A stretch of 64,000 bases of DNA. It comes from Phylloscopus collybita (Eukaryota > Chordata > Aves > Passeriformes > Phylloscopidae). Shown piece after piece: positions 36,598 to 50,040 of this stretch. Location of the stretch: contig JAJNNQ010000075.1 of NCBI GenBank assembly GCA_027886175.1, forward strand, positions 6,551,001 to 6,615,000. The letters run 5' to 3'. Made by a program: the position numbers and the translations under genes. The notes below the pieces were generated by a model, which saw only the letters and a program-made list of their open reading frames with translations, was not told where the DNA came from and made no database searches. Numbering within the stretch: the stretch's first letter is position 1; every line of letters starts with the position of its first letter.

Positions 36598-39500
36598 CAG
36601 GCAGTCTGTTGTCTCTTCCTGCTGAAAGAATATTTGAGAGGAGCAGCAATGACTCATTAATAGAAAGTATTAGTTGCGGGAAGGCAAAACCAGGTGAAGT
36701 TTCTTACTTTACCACAGAGTTACTCTGTGACCTTGGATCAGTCCTCTGTTTGCCTGTGAATCGGGAATAGCGGTGCTTTCCAAAAACGTCCTGTGGATAA
36801 ACATACTAATGACTGTGAAATGCTTATCTGCTGTAGCAATAATGGGCAGATAGTGATGGTATTTCTGTTATAGAAGCAGAAAAGGTTCTAGCCAGGATGT
36901 GAACTGTGGTAGCTGCACTTTGATGGAAATCAGAGCTTGCTTAAGAAGGCATTTAATAACCTGGGATATTGCATGATTTGCACTGTGGTCATTTTGCACT
37001 TCATATTTTGATGTAATGTGTGCTTTCAAAGAGGTGCTATTCCACACTGCAAATACTTTATGGTTGGGTTTTTTTCCACTTCTCTTTGCCTAGAACAAAC
37101 CTGTGTGGTGTCCTCTTCCACTGCTAAGGAAGCCTCATGAATTTCTGATGTAGCAGATTATGCCCAATAGTTGACATCTCTGAACTATATGGTGTTTTTG
37201 CAAGGAAATACTGAAGGGAGTGACAATAGGTTCATGATACCTGTAATAAAAGGCAGTCCTAGTTTTAGGAACAGTATTTTTCCCATCACCTTATAGGATG
37301 CTCTCTGTGGAAAATCAGAATACTTCCAGTATTTCATAGGCAAAAACTTAAATGCAGGAGTTCTGAAGCTGAGGAAGTTGACTGTTGTGGTTCACACACT
37401 GCTCTGAAGTGCAGCCACTGCAATAACAAATGGAAGCAGCCAAGCACAGAGCTGGGAGTTGCTGCTGCAAATCCTGACTGAGTGAAATAAGTTTTCTCTC
37501 TCTACAGTTTTGCTTAATACTGACTTGTGCAGCTGGATTACTCATATTTTTTTTTAATGTATTGTAGAAGGATGCACCAGGAAGAAGCACTGTTTGCCTC
37601 ATACCTTGGGGAGTTTTTGAAAGTAATTTGATATATAGTTTCTCACTTACCTACTTAATTTAATATAAAACTTTCATAATCAGATTAACATTAAATAGAA
37701 AAGCTTTTGTGTTGAGGAGGAGGTAAGCACAACCCAGTTGGGTTTGGTTTGGATTTTGTGTTTTTTCTTTTTTTCTTTTTTTTTTTTTTTAATGAACCTG
37801 AAAGCTGCTCTGGTAGAATGGCAACTCATTGTTAATTCTTAATATGTAGGTGCCCTGGAAAAATCAAATACCCGGTTTCATAGCTACCCTTAGGCATCTT
37901 TAATTTATGCAAGCAGGGCTCACTGAGTAACTACTGTAAGTCTCATTGACCTTAGTAGGTCTGCAGAGGTCATGTTTTAAAATGGGTAAGTTGTACTTGA
38001 ACTATTTTCTCAGTAAGTATTAGGAGCAAGTGTTTGTGTACACAATTACACGCTTTTTCCAGTTCTCCATTACATTTTCTGTTTTTCTTCAGATTCTTGC
38101 TCATCTTAAAGCTCTCATTAGGAAGAAACACAGGATTTTGAAAACAAGTTTCTTTTCAAGATCTGGCTGTAGCAGAGCAGACTGCGTGGTTTTACAAACA
38201 GCCTGAAAGGCCAGTGTGGGGTTCAGAGAAACTTGGCCAGCACAAGCCGAACGTACACGAGTGACATCAGCATTTTTCTGAGCTCTTTATGCTCCTCACT
38301 TGTGCCGGTTCCCAGCAGTGCCTTGTGTCTTATGTAAGCTCCCACTGTACATCCTGTCCTGCTGTTCTCATGCATGATAATTCACTGGCGTTATCTTACG
38401 GGAGGGGTTGAGAGCTGCTGCCTGTCTCAAATGTCTGCATGCAAGTTTCCTATGAGCCACGAGCATAACAGTGTCCTAGGAGACATCTGAGGAATAACTT
38501 GGAGTGAGACACAGCTTGTCCCCTGCTCCTTTTGGTAATAGAGCTGTACCCACTGTGAAGTCATGTGGCACAGGTTTTACTGGACTGAAGCCTTGATCTG
38601 TATCATATGTAGATGGGCCACTAATGCAGTTTTGATGGCTGGTGATAAAACAGCCATAAAACCCAAAGGACTTAAGTGTCAACAGAAGCCTTGATAATAC
38701 TAAGACTGGAAAATAAAGGCTTTTATTACACTGTCACTGCACACTTCTTGTTACAAGGTCTTTAGGAGGAATTGTGTCTTCAGATACTGATCCTTCAAAC
38801 TTGTCCTTGCAGTTAGCATTTACTCATGCATAATGAAAGTACTGCCACTTGATGGGTGAAATTGAAACAAACCCTCCATTATAAACACTAACCCAAACAT
38901 TTCTTCTATTTTTCTTGCTTGCTAAATCTAGCTGAAACTTGCTGGCATAAAATCCTGCAGTAAAGCAATATACATAATCTAGTTCTAAGTAAATGGAACA
39001 CCTTATTTGAACAGTGTGTAATGTTTCATACTTCAGTCTCTTTTGTTAGTGCTGTAGCAGTGTGAGGGAGCCAAATTCCTGATTACCTGTCTTGGTGAAC
39101 GTGGTTGTCCTTGTCTGACTCCATGGCTTGTTCAGAGCAGCTGGAAAGTTTCCTTATGAGCACTGATCTGGCACAGCCGTGCACAAGACTGTGAGATTTA
39201 TAGCTCTGCAGGGGAACCACCTACAGAGGGAAGAAGGGTTGACCTGGAGGAGAAGTGCACCTGGAGAGGAATGCTGATGTTCCTCGTGGAAGTAAAGGAA
39301 ATCTTTCCTGTTACTTTCCAGAGTGATCTGCTCTGTACTGCATAGAACAGTTTCTCATTGTAGTGGAGAAACAAAAGGAATGCAAGACTTGACAAGGGGA
39401 CTGGTTGGTTATCTAAAAAGGAACAGGTGCAGTCCTTAGACACTGAAAAGCTGAACAGATTCCTTTAAGTAAGCTGTTCTTGCAAGTTTAAGGACATTTA

Positions 39501-42500
39501 TTGGCAAAACATCTAAGAGAAATTTGAGTTTTTATTTTGAGAAGGGAATTAAATTATCACTATTACTTTTGTTGACCAAAGATAGGGATGCACAGACTTT
39601 TCCTAGTGCTTTTGTTATTTATGGATGGTATGCAAATCTGTTTTAAAACCATATACAGGAGAATAGGCAACAATGAAGTTGTATTTTAGAGACTTGTGGC
39701 AGCTGTAAGAATAAAAATCATTTTAAAAAAACAAACAAACAGACCAAGCAAACTCCCCCCAAAACCCCCCAAGTTTCAAAAGTACCTTCATGTAGCACGT
39801 TCAGGATTCTGTTAATTACATTTTATTGTGTGACAGATACTTATGTGAATATAAAAGTCCTCATATATGTTGTCATGAATCTGTAGCTTTTCTAGTAGAT
39901 GTGGACAAATAAAATGCAGTGTGCATGCTTAAATCTGCTAAAATATTTGTAAGAAGACTGGCTCTTGGAAAATTTTCCCACCGGATGCAGTGGGTGTCAG
40001 GTCTAAAGGTCAGCAGCAGAGAGAGTTAAGAGGAGGCTCTTTTGCATTTATTTTTCTCCAGATTTTTCAAACAAGCCTTGTGTAAAAAAGCAGAGAATCT
40101 TCCTAAATTTCCAAGTACTAACAGACATTTGCAGGGCCATTCATACTTAGGCTGTTTGTTGCAAACTTTTTTTTTCTTTAAGAGAGAGGAAAAAAATCCC
40201 AAAACCCTCAGTGCAGTTAATACGTTCATGAACTCTTAGCACGGAAGTTCCTGGTGTAAATCATAAAAGCCAGATGGAGTTTTAAGTGACTGTCATGTAC
40301 AACTTGGGGAATGAACATTCCTGATACTAATAAAAGGGCCAGATTGGAGCTACATAATTAATCCCAGCATCCTTTTCAGTGCCTGATAAGATTTGGCTAC
40401 AACAGCCATGCAGTTAATAGAGACAACTGTCAACTCCTATGAAGCAGTGGATTGTTTGCCGAAAATAAAAATACCTATGTGCTTACTCTGGCGTGTATCT
40501 TCTGGTGATTAGTGCTCAAATTGCAGTTTAAATGGGGAAAAAAAATAGTGTGAGCAGTGGCTGACTTTGTCTTGAATCTATCTCCTGTTTTAAATATGTA
40601 TGTAAATATATTTATACATATATTTAATATGCATAATTTATCTGCATGCATGTTATATATATATGTTTTTAAAGCAAAAGCTAAGTATGTAGGGCTTTTT
40701 TGAATGTTACGTGGCAAAACCTTTTCTAAATTGGAGTTGATTTGAATTGAAATGTAATGCCTGGGGAGCTCCAGGAAACAATCTCGCAATGAAGTTTATT
40801 CCCTCTGTGTAGCAGTGTCCTGAAGGAAGTGTGCAGAAAAGTGCTAAAAAAAAAAGGCTTATGAGATGGCACAAAGTCTGTGTCAGAGACAGACAGGAGG
40901 AGGAGTGGGCAGATGGCATTCAGTACAAAACACGTGAATAATCAGATTGAGAACAAGCTGAATAGACTGTCAGTATGCTGGTTGCATGCTGCTACATTTT
41001 GGTTTTGGTGAACGTTCTGGGGATTTTTTCTGTTGTGATCAGTGTTCCGTACTCCAGAGAGCTAAAAATCTTCAAGCTAGAAGCATATATGAGGATGAAG
41101 GCATGCCCACCATAGTCAGGGAGCCTCTGGGATAAGGAAAAGGTCAGTGCTTTAAGAACTATCAGGACTGGGAAACATTAAAAAAATCTGTTCAGTTTGC
41201 TACAGACTTCATCTGCAAGTTTATTCAGATCTACCTTTGGCATTCATGACATGGAATAATATAATGATCCAAAATCTTAGTACCTGAACTAGTGTGATGA
41301 TAGATTTTATTTATTTTTCTGAAAAAGGTCTGAAAGATAGTAAGATTTACTTGTGATAAACTGTTTACATAACTTACTTTATCTAATTTATTGGAAAACT
41401 CTTTCAGTAGCTGTCTGGCCTGACAGTTCATTTTTTGACTCAGTGGTCTTTTCCAGATTGTTGGTTGGTTGCACTGTTGGAGTGTGGAATGGAAAGAAGA
41501 GCAGGGATAGCTGCACTGGTGAATGATTGTCCCTGTAACCCCTCGTGCAATGCTAAGAATTATTAAAAAAACAGAACAAAAAAGCTCTCTTGCCCTACTG
41601 ATTCTTACTTAAAAAAGATTATAATGTCAGTTTATAATAATAATAAGGTATACATATGGGAGAGAGTGTGTTGAGATCCAGTTAATCAATAGTAACTTGG
41701 TCGTGTTTGTATTTGTTTCAAAATGTTCCTGCTTTTTTCTTTTTCAGCGAGTTCCATAGGCTAAAACAGTAGTGAACTGGTCTAACTGGAGTCACTGATG
41801 CCCTGCTTCCCAAGAAAGAGGCATTGCTTTGTCTGAGCTGGCGTTTGAATGGAAGGATCACAACACACCTTTCAGTTTAAAATTTATTTAGCACAGTTAA
41901 TTTTGCATGCCTGCAGTTATCCTTTAGTAATACAGGTTTGCTCCTTGTACACTGCCTTAGCATGCCTCAGTCTGAGCAACAGCAGTAAGGAGTTTAACAG
42001 CATAAGAAGGTAGAGCAGATGTGGTCTGTATTTCTGCAGAAATGAAGGTTAGAAAGATAAAGGGAAAATGATTAAAATATTCACAAGAAGTGCCCTAGAT
42101 AAGATTGTTTCCTATCTGAGGGCATGATGAATCCTGTGGGAATGAGGAAGCTAAAAGGCTGTTTAATTCTGATGTTTCACACTGAATCAACATGTTAGAT
42201 ATCAAAGTGGTATTAGTGAAATTTGTAAGAACATGGGCACTTTATGTAAAGAATATAGAAATAAAGTAAGTTAGTCCAAACCAAATCCTTTGCTGTATCT
42301 GAGCTATGCAGAGAATGAATGTTGGAGGCTTAACGTGAGTATAATAAATCAAACTGCCAGCTGAGCCTCAGAGGGCTTTATTCATGCACTTCATTGTTCT
42401 CTCTGCAGATACAGCAGGGTTCAGCCAAATGCAGGGTTGTCATTCTGCAGATGTTCAGAGTGTTTCCCAGTGTTCTGAAGACTGAGCTGGTGTCTGTGTG

Positions 42501-45500
42501 TTGTCCAAACTGCTCAGTTCCCTGCTCAGAGTGGCCATGCTTTGACGTGGGCACTTCTACATGCAGAAATCATAGCGTGAGTTTGCAGTTTGGGGTGAGT
42601 GGGGAGCTGTGTTGTGTACTGTTGATAACTCCCAGAAAAGGCTCAGATTTGTAGCTTCTGGAAAGTGCTTTTTGGCAACAGAAGATGCCCTGCTGACCCT
42701 CTGCAGCTTGGCAGGAGATGTTCCTCGCTGCATGAGCTTCCAAAGCACCTCTCTCAGGGCAGTTCTTGGGGCTGCTGGCACAGAGCAGGTTTTTTACCCT
42801 TCACCAAACTGTCTCCTTTCCCTATATCCTCAGTATCAGACAGACAAAATAGTAAAGCAGGAGGCAGACCTAATTTAATAAGATTGAAATGGGAAACAAA
42901 AGGGTAAAAGCAGAACAGACGGAAAATTGTGTTCTGGTTTAACACATGGTGACACATCTGGTTGTTCTTACCTAGAGTTCTAAAGCAGGTCTCTGCTGTT
43001 GGGCCTGACAAGTGAATGATAGTCTCTCATTAGTGTTAGCTTTAAGTATTCAAAGTTAAAATTGCTGAGTTTTCCATCACGTCTTCCTTTCTTTTACCTC
43101 ATCCTTGCTAGGGCTCCGGCTGGAGATGGGTACCTTTGTGTTGAAAGAGTTGCTTTTTCATTCTGTCTGTACTCATTTTGCTGGCTGACTGGTCCATATT
43201 TGATATGTATCAGTATTTTAATGAACATACTTGCAACATGCTCATATGATTAGTGTAGTGTGTTTTGTTAACTCCATGTTTTCTGAGAGTATCTTGAGCA
43301 TTTTATAGAGACTTTGTGATATATTTTTAGCTCTGCTGATAAACTTTAACTAAACGGTCTGATTACATACAGATCATGATTATAAATAAATATTCTTTCT
43401 CATCTTCTCCCTAGTCTGCTTCTTCTAAGTTTTGCTTATCTTAAATTACTGTTCAGTAAACTTACCCAGTAAAACTTTAACTTAAGAGTGATCAATATTG
43501 CACTCGCTTGTAGAAGGACAAGTAAACACATTTTTTCCTATCAAATTAGGTTAAGATAAGAAATACTACAGCTAACTAATTTTTAATATTAGTTTGACAG
43601 ATGTATACTTTATCCCAGTGCAACAAAGGCAGTGTTCAGGAATGTTTTTCTTGGTGGTGGTTCTGTGAGCATAACCCTTGGATCTCCGTGTAGGTCAAGG
43701 ACAAATTTCACACGGCCCTTTGCAGTGGGATAATTAAGCTGTCTGCTGGCAGGATCAGGTACTTTCAGGTCACTGGAACATTGGGAATGTTCTGGTATCA
43801 GGGAAGACAGCTTTTCTGTAACCTGCCCCTCATCTGTTCTGAATACATCAAGGGAGTATTTCAAGGAAATGCTAAGGAAAGTGAAGGTGACTTCTAGGGC
43901 TTTATGAAGATTGGTGTGCATATCTCCAGCTGAACTGAACTTGCAGTGTTCAAACTTGACTCAGCTGTGATATAAGACAGATTCTTTAACAAGGAAATCA
44001 GAGATTTTTTTAAAACTACTCATCTCTCCATTTTGACTTCCTTTCTTTTTTTGATTACTCTAACTTGAAAAAAGAGCTGCCACATCTGATCCAATGCTTT
44101 TAGTATTATCAATTACAAAGTAAATGTATATTCAAAATAGTTGATATCCTCAGATATTATGCGATTAGGCATGATTATTTGGTCTTGAGTTCTTTTTGAT
44201 TTCAGCTTGCATGACTGCTTTTAGTTCAGAAACCTAATTAAAATTTTATGATGAGTTTTTTGCTTTGAATATGGTGACTGAATGACTTGTCTTGATAAAC
44301 ACACTAGTTAGATCAGGGGCTGTTAAGGTGAGAGTCAGGTTATGCCAAATATTAACTAGAAGCAGTAAAAGCTCATCGAAGTATAATGAACCTGTGTACT
44401 TAAACATTCCTTGGTTCTAACAAACTGATGGAAGCTGTGATTCTGTATGTTAATGTGAAGTTGCATATTGCAAGATCAGGGAGAAGTTTGGTTGGTTTGT
44501 TGCTCTTTCTTATACAACACAAACTTCAGTGTGAAGTTCCTTCTTGTAGTTAATGATACCTGACTTCTTGCTTATATAGAAATTAAGAAACAAGACTTTT
44601 ATTTGCACAGCTTGAATTCCTGTAATGTGTAATACTACTTTTAAATTTCTCCTGAGAGTATCAGACATCCCAGTAAAACCTACCTCTGCTGCAATTTTCA
44701 AAGACTGTTAATCATTACTTTATTTTGGGAGGGGGCAGGAGAAGGAGTAATGTTTTCTTAAGTTGCCTGCTTTAGGTGAGAAGGAGAACTATTAGTTTTC
44801 TGTCAGTTTACTGGTACACTACAAATCTATTTCTTAATAGTTTAGACAATTTATAGTCTGCTGGTAACTTGAACTATGTGGCTGTTGCTTCAGTCATTTA
44901 TTCCCCCTCTGTAGAATCAAGTTATTTCATCTGTCTGGTTAATCTTTACAGAGATGGGACTTACAGATCATAAGAGACTGAAACACTGTGGTGTACAGGC
45001 TATTGATAACTCTGTGGTGTTTCCTGTCTTTCAAGCTACTGGTTAAAGTTGTAAAATATAATTAGTTTGAGGTGTACTTCTAAGTAATATTTTAGTTAAA
45101 TTGGTATTTGCAAGATTAATTATTAGATTTCACTTGGGTGCAGAGTTTTACAGATTTTGCTGACTATGATACTCTGTTTCTTGCATTTAAGTGGAGCCTA
45201 ATGCAGCTGACTGTGGCTTTGTGCAAGAGTGGTGAGCTTTGGTGCTTGAGTTCATTGTACGAATTACTGGAAGGCTGTGTTTGCAGCATTTCCTTACGTG
45301 TGTCTTTGTAGGTCCCATTGTTCAGGTTAACTTTTAGCAATTTTCACAAAACCTAATTGTTCTAGAAATGCTAGTGCTGATGCTTTTCACTCTAGCACCG
45401 GTTATATTTGAGTGCTTCACATTAAATGAAGATTACAAACTGCACATGAAATTGTGGGTTTTTTTGATGGAAGTGATTGCTCAGAGGAATTTTTTGGATG

Positions 45501-45570
45501 TTTTTACAGCATTTCTGAAATGTTGAGCTAATATGGTCTCCACTGAACACTGCTTGAGATACTACAGTTA
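36598..45570 (+). other. Intron-like non-coding DNA, possible MIR relic
   Basis: AT-rich DNA with no recognisable coding exon. Positions 36715-36850 resemble a MIR-type SINE: CTCTGTGACCTTGGATCAGTCC, then GGGAATAG, then GACTGTGAAATGCTT in the expected order. Acceptor-like sites occur at 41747 (TTTTTCTTTTTCAG) and 42407 (TTCTCTCTGCAG) and could start non-coding exons of the host transcript, but nothing confirms their use. A T-rich run lies at 37760-37791 and AT-rich low complexity at 40590-40670. Confidence 0.4.
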
Positions 45571-45692
45571 ACAGAATCACAGAATGGTTTGTGTTGGAAC
45601 AGACCATCTCGTTCTAACCCCCTGCTGTGGGCAGGGACACTTTCCATTACACCAGCTTGCTCAAAGCCCCATCCAGCCTGGCCTTGAACCTC
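45571..45692 (-). mobile_element. CR1 LINE 3' fragment
   Basis: The plus strand begins with the antisense CR1 tail ACAGAATCACAGAATGG, followed by GTTGGAACAGACCATCT, CCCTGCTGTGGGCAGGGACAC and CCATCCAGCCTGGCCTTGAAC. It is a short, 5'-truncated and well conserved copy inside the presumed host intron. Confidence 0.92.
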
Positions 45693-48600
45693 CTGACTGA
45701 AAATTGGCAGTTGGTCACTCAGATAAAGAGTAGGAACAGTAAGTGTCTCTGAAAGTTGTTTTCAGTAACTCGTCCTGCACCTGCAGGTGTAAACACCTCG
45801 GAAGACACTGTGGAAGATGACCAATTACAGAGTTTAGTCAGTGCCCAAACACCTTGGGAGTTTTCTTCAATTACTATCCTACTTTGTTTGGCTTTTAAAA
45901 AAGCAATTGAAGCAAATGGTAACTGTTGTGGAAAGTTGAGTGAACTTTTTAGCTCTTTCAACAGGTGAAGTAGGTCTTAAGGACTGTAGCATCCTTGCCC
46001 TTCAAACTTCATTCAGGGAACATTGTCTGGTTCATGAATTGAGTATGGTAGGATTCCTATGAAGAGCCATGTGTTTGCTTATTTTTCTATTTTTGTAAAC
46101 ATTGTTCATATGCAAATATAGTGAAATGAGGTGGACAGTTTTTTCTTCTTTTTTTTGGCTGATTTGTTATGGTTGATGCCTGGCTTTAATGAGCTTTTAT
46201 TTCAGGCTCTTATATGTAAAATAAAATCTTTAGTACAGAAACTCTAGATTTAATGACATTTTTGTGTGGGAGCTCTATTCTTGGGCTTGGTTTGCATCAC
46301 TCATGCTAATTCTGCAGAGCTGTACCCTTGACCTAATGAATTAACTGATGCTCGTGTGTCAGCAGCACGTGTGTCACTTCCAGTCAATGAAGGAGGATAG
46401 AACCACATCCTTGGGTAGTGATTTTCACAGATACTTTTCAGGAATATTAGTGTTCAGAAACGTGTTATTCCAACAACATCTTCAGGGCAATTTTTGCCTG
46501 AGATGGTTTTAAGATGCTTCTGACTACTCAGAAAGATTTTTGTTTTTTCTTTTATTCTTTTGGTTTGCCTTGGCCTCTCCAAGGGCCTTCGGGACTTCGG
46601 TGCTTTTTGGGACTAAACCTGCACTGTACCAAGTACTGGCAAGTGGAGCATTGGGAACATAAAACAGACTTGGGACTCCTTCCAGCATTTAGGAAAAGTG
46701 ATTGCTGTGGAATTGCTCAGCTGATTTCCATGGAGGTGGAGTCTGCTGACTGTGTTTGGCACAGAAGCCTGTGGGAAGAGTTCCATGTTAATGTGCAGTG
46801 TTAACAAAAGAGGCTGAAGGACAGTGTTCAGACTTGCAGTGGGGATGAACTTCAATGCAGAGAGTGGAAAGCAGCTTGATGTTCCTCTGCTGATTTTTTT
46901 TCTTTTCAAATGTCAGGTTCCTCTTGCAAGGCAGGGAAGTATTGAAACTGTATCTAAATAGTTGTAAAGTTAATATTACCTTTAAGGAAGTGTGATTTTG
47001 CCAAATTCATTTTTTGTTGTTTACTCTTTCTCTGAGATCTACATCTTGCTCACATTAGTGTTTCCCACTCAAAATGTTGATACCAAATGTCTTAAGTATT
47101 TCTGTCTTTTTAGGGGGCTGGGAGAAGGGAAGGTTCTGTTGTGGTTAAACAGTTCACCTATCTTGGTTTAGCACTGTACTGTCACCACAACAGGCAGTCC
47201 TGGGCGATGCAGTACCTTCCTGTCAGTGCTAAGGATCGAGCTGCTCTCCAGTGATTGAGATCATCTACCTCCTGTTGCAGAATACTCATCTTTTTTCTCT
47301 CATTTTTTTTTCCAGCTTATCATTTTGCAGCTAATATAGCAGTTGTCCAAGTAACTTGCATCATGAAATCCCCAAATTCCTAGAGCGATAGAGGAAGTAG
47401 GAATCCCTCAGCTGGAAGACAGAGAACATGACTACCCTTCTATCACAGTGCTTTTGCCATGTTCAGTTTAAACCATGCTGAAAGTGTACCAGTAATCAAG
47501 ACTCTGTGGTGTGAGTATTCTTTTCATGGTTTTGGAACAGTCATTGTGCAACAGCTTCCCTCATTAAGATAATTATAAAGCTATACTAAGTTGCATTAAA
47601 TTGTGTTCTTGTTGCACAGTTGTATTTTGTTTGAGGTAGGGCACAGAATTCAGCTGCATGTAGTTGTTATGTTCTTGTATTACTCTGTATTTTGCAGCGC
47701 TAATAAAAATTGCTTCAAAATTAACTCAAGAACAACTGTGTGTTGTTATCCCCGGAATGCCTGTCACTGTAGGCTGGGTGCTGGCATTCTTTGCTGCTGA
47801 TCCTGTTGAACATGTTTTGGAAAAATCAGAATTGCAGCAAGTGCTTCTGGACTTCACTGATGGGTTTAGTTTATGGATATTTAGACCTTAGGCAGGATTA
47901 GAGCCTGTTCTGAAGTGAGATAGCCTGGGATACGTGTAGTTTAAATATTGTCTTCAGCACAAACTGTTTGGTGTCACAGATCTCCCATTGCAGTACACTA
48001 CCCACTAATGTGGGCAGAGGGTTGGGGTTTGGTTTTTGTTTTTTAGAGGACTGCTTTAATTAGTTCACCAAAAGGTGTGAAATGTATCAGTCAACACAAG
48101 GAAGAGAGTTCATTTTAGCTACTAATCTTGATAAAATTGAGTAGCTCTCAATTGTTAGTTTGAAACTTGGTGACAGCATGGGAATTTCAGGTTTGCTGCA
48201 CCGGAAGTACCCAAACCCCAGGATTTTAATATCAGGTAATGATCTAGGTTTCCCCTTCACCAAGCTGTTTTGTCAGTTTAAGCATTGAATTGTTGCTTAA
48301 ACTGCAGCATTGTTGTGGGAATGAGTTGTAGGAACCAGTCCTTCTACTCCTAAGTTACTTCTAAACTGTTTGTTTACTGTAAATGGTTTAATTTTGATTA
48401 TTACAGGAGCCCTGCACTTGCAGGGTGACTGAAAAATAGTTTGGGTCATACTGTCCACCTTCAGTATTTAGTTTATGATGGTTTGAAAAGCTGTATTCAG
48501 TACTGGGAGGAAACAAAAATGACATTTGCTGGGGAAAAAAAAAAAACCAGAGACTGAAAATCAGTAGTCTGTCCTTAATTTAAGGCATCTCTGTGTCTTT

Positions 48601-49089
48601 TTTCAGAGTAACATTTTAAAATTTTCATGTTCAAAGTAGTGTATTGTAGACAACATTCTGCTGCCTTTTTCAAATTTGAGGGAGTTCCTGCATGCAAGCT
48701 AAGTAAAAATATCTTTCATATTGCTTGTTCTTTAATACACTTGAAAAGTTCTTTTTCTGGAAGAACATTGAGTCATCTACGGAGGTGACCATGGGATAGT
48801 GTTTGGCAGCATATTTAAATACAGTAGGCTTAGGTATGGAACTTCTATTTTATCTGTAATTTGCTTTTTAAAATATTTTGCATCAGCTGTTAAAAATATT
48901 GTTAACATCAAATATTTGTGATTTCAGAACTGTTGGACCTGCTGGCAGTGGAATCTATTGATAACACCTGGTTATTTATAGAAAAGACTGTACTGGTGTA
49001 ATCTATGGATAGTTTTATATCCAATATTGACTTCATTATGTCTGAGCACAATTATATAAACAAGGCTGTAGTTGCTGGAAGCATACCAC
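45693..49089 (+). other. Intron-like non-coding DNA, nothing recognised
   Basis: AT-rich sequence with short frames only. No named repeat or splice-supported exon was seen. Confidence 0.4.
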
Positions 49090-49480
49090 AGGAATTGATG
49101 AGATTGTGGAGTTGCAGGTGTAATGGTCAGAAGAGGCTTCTGGGGGTGTCTGGTCCAATCACTCATTCAAAGCAGGGATAGAAGTAGCATTGGGTGAGAT
49201 AAGTCATGGCTTTGACCCCTGAAGCCATGAAAATCCCCAAGAACAGCAAACCCATGGCCTCCATGTGAAACCTGTGCTTGCTCTTCACCACCCTCCGAGT
49301 GAAAAAGATTGTCATTATGTGCAACCTGAAAGCTTTGCTTTCCTGCCCTTGGCCTGATGAGGTTTGTTTTGGCTCCATCCTTGGGCTTATCCATGTACGT
49401 TCATGTTTGTGGAAGTGCTGCCATTCCCTGTGTGAGCCCTCTCTTCCCTCCACTTCCTGATCCCCTGCCAATTTGCTGAG
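49090..49480 (-). mobile_element. Diverged CR1-like fragment
   Basis: Antisense CR1-like landmarks appear in order: GTCTGGTCCAATCACTCATTC followed by AAAGCAGGG, then CTCTTCACCACCCTCCGAGTGAAAAAG. The tail octamers are missing and similarity beyond about 49330 is weak, so this is an older CR1 subfamily copy and the right boundary is uncertain. The 160-codon minus-strand frame overlapping it is not a credible gene. Confidence 0.55.
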
Positions 49481-49924
49481 GGTGTGCTCTGCCTGAGCTC
49501 CCTGGGTGCTGGTGAGTGTTTGGAGCTCTGGGATGGCCCCTGGAGTCCCACCTGGCCGAGATGCAGCTGGGTGTTCAGCTGCTGGCTGCAGCTGTGTGAC
49601 CCAGAGACCTGGCCAGTTTTCCAGGCCAGCTTCCCTTCTGTTCATGGAGCTCTGGGCACTTCAGCTTCCAGGTGAGTCTGTGGTGGGAGACCTGTCCTGA
49701 AGTCGAAGAACATTCTCTGGGCCATTCAACTTTGATCAGAGCCCCCCAGGAGCTGGGTACGCTCTGCCTCAAATATTGAGAAATATTTGTTAACTCCTTA
49801 AGATTATCAAAGTTAATTTCATCTGCACTTTTTCCATGTCCCTTCCAGAAGCTGATGGGACTCTACTTTTGCATTCTTAGGCACAAGGATGGTGGGAACT
49901 GTTGTTCCCATGATGCTTTAGTAG

Positions 49925-50040
49925 GTGACAACACTCTCAGGCACATGGTGTGATTCATGGGGTGGCCTGTGCAGGGCTAGACGTTGGACTTGGTGATCCT
50001 GATAGGTCCCTTCCAACTCAGCATATTCTATGATTCAATG
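49925..50040 (+). mobile_element. CR1 LINE 3' end
   Basis: Sense-orientation CR1 terminus: CTCTCAGGCACATGGTGTGA, TTCATGGGGTGGCCTGTGCAGG, GTTGGACTTGGTGATCC, GGTCCCTTCCAACTC and the octamer tail ATTCTATGATTCAATGAATC. Confidence 0.92.

Noticed and set aside
49163..49645. 160-codon minus-strand frame
   Set aside because: It overlaps a diverged CR1-like fragment, has mixed composition, and no domain is visible.
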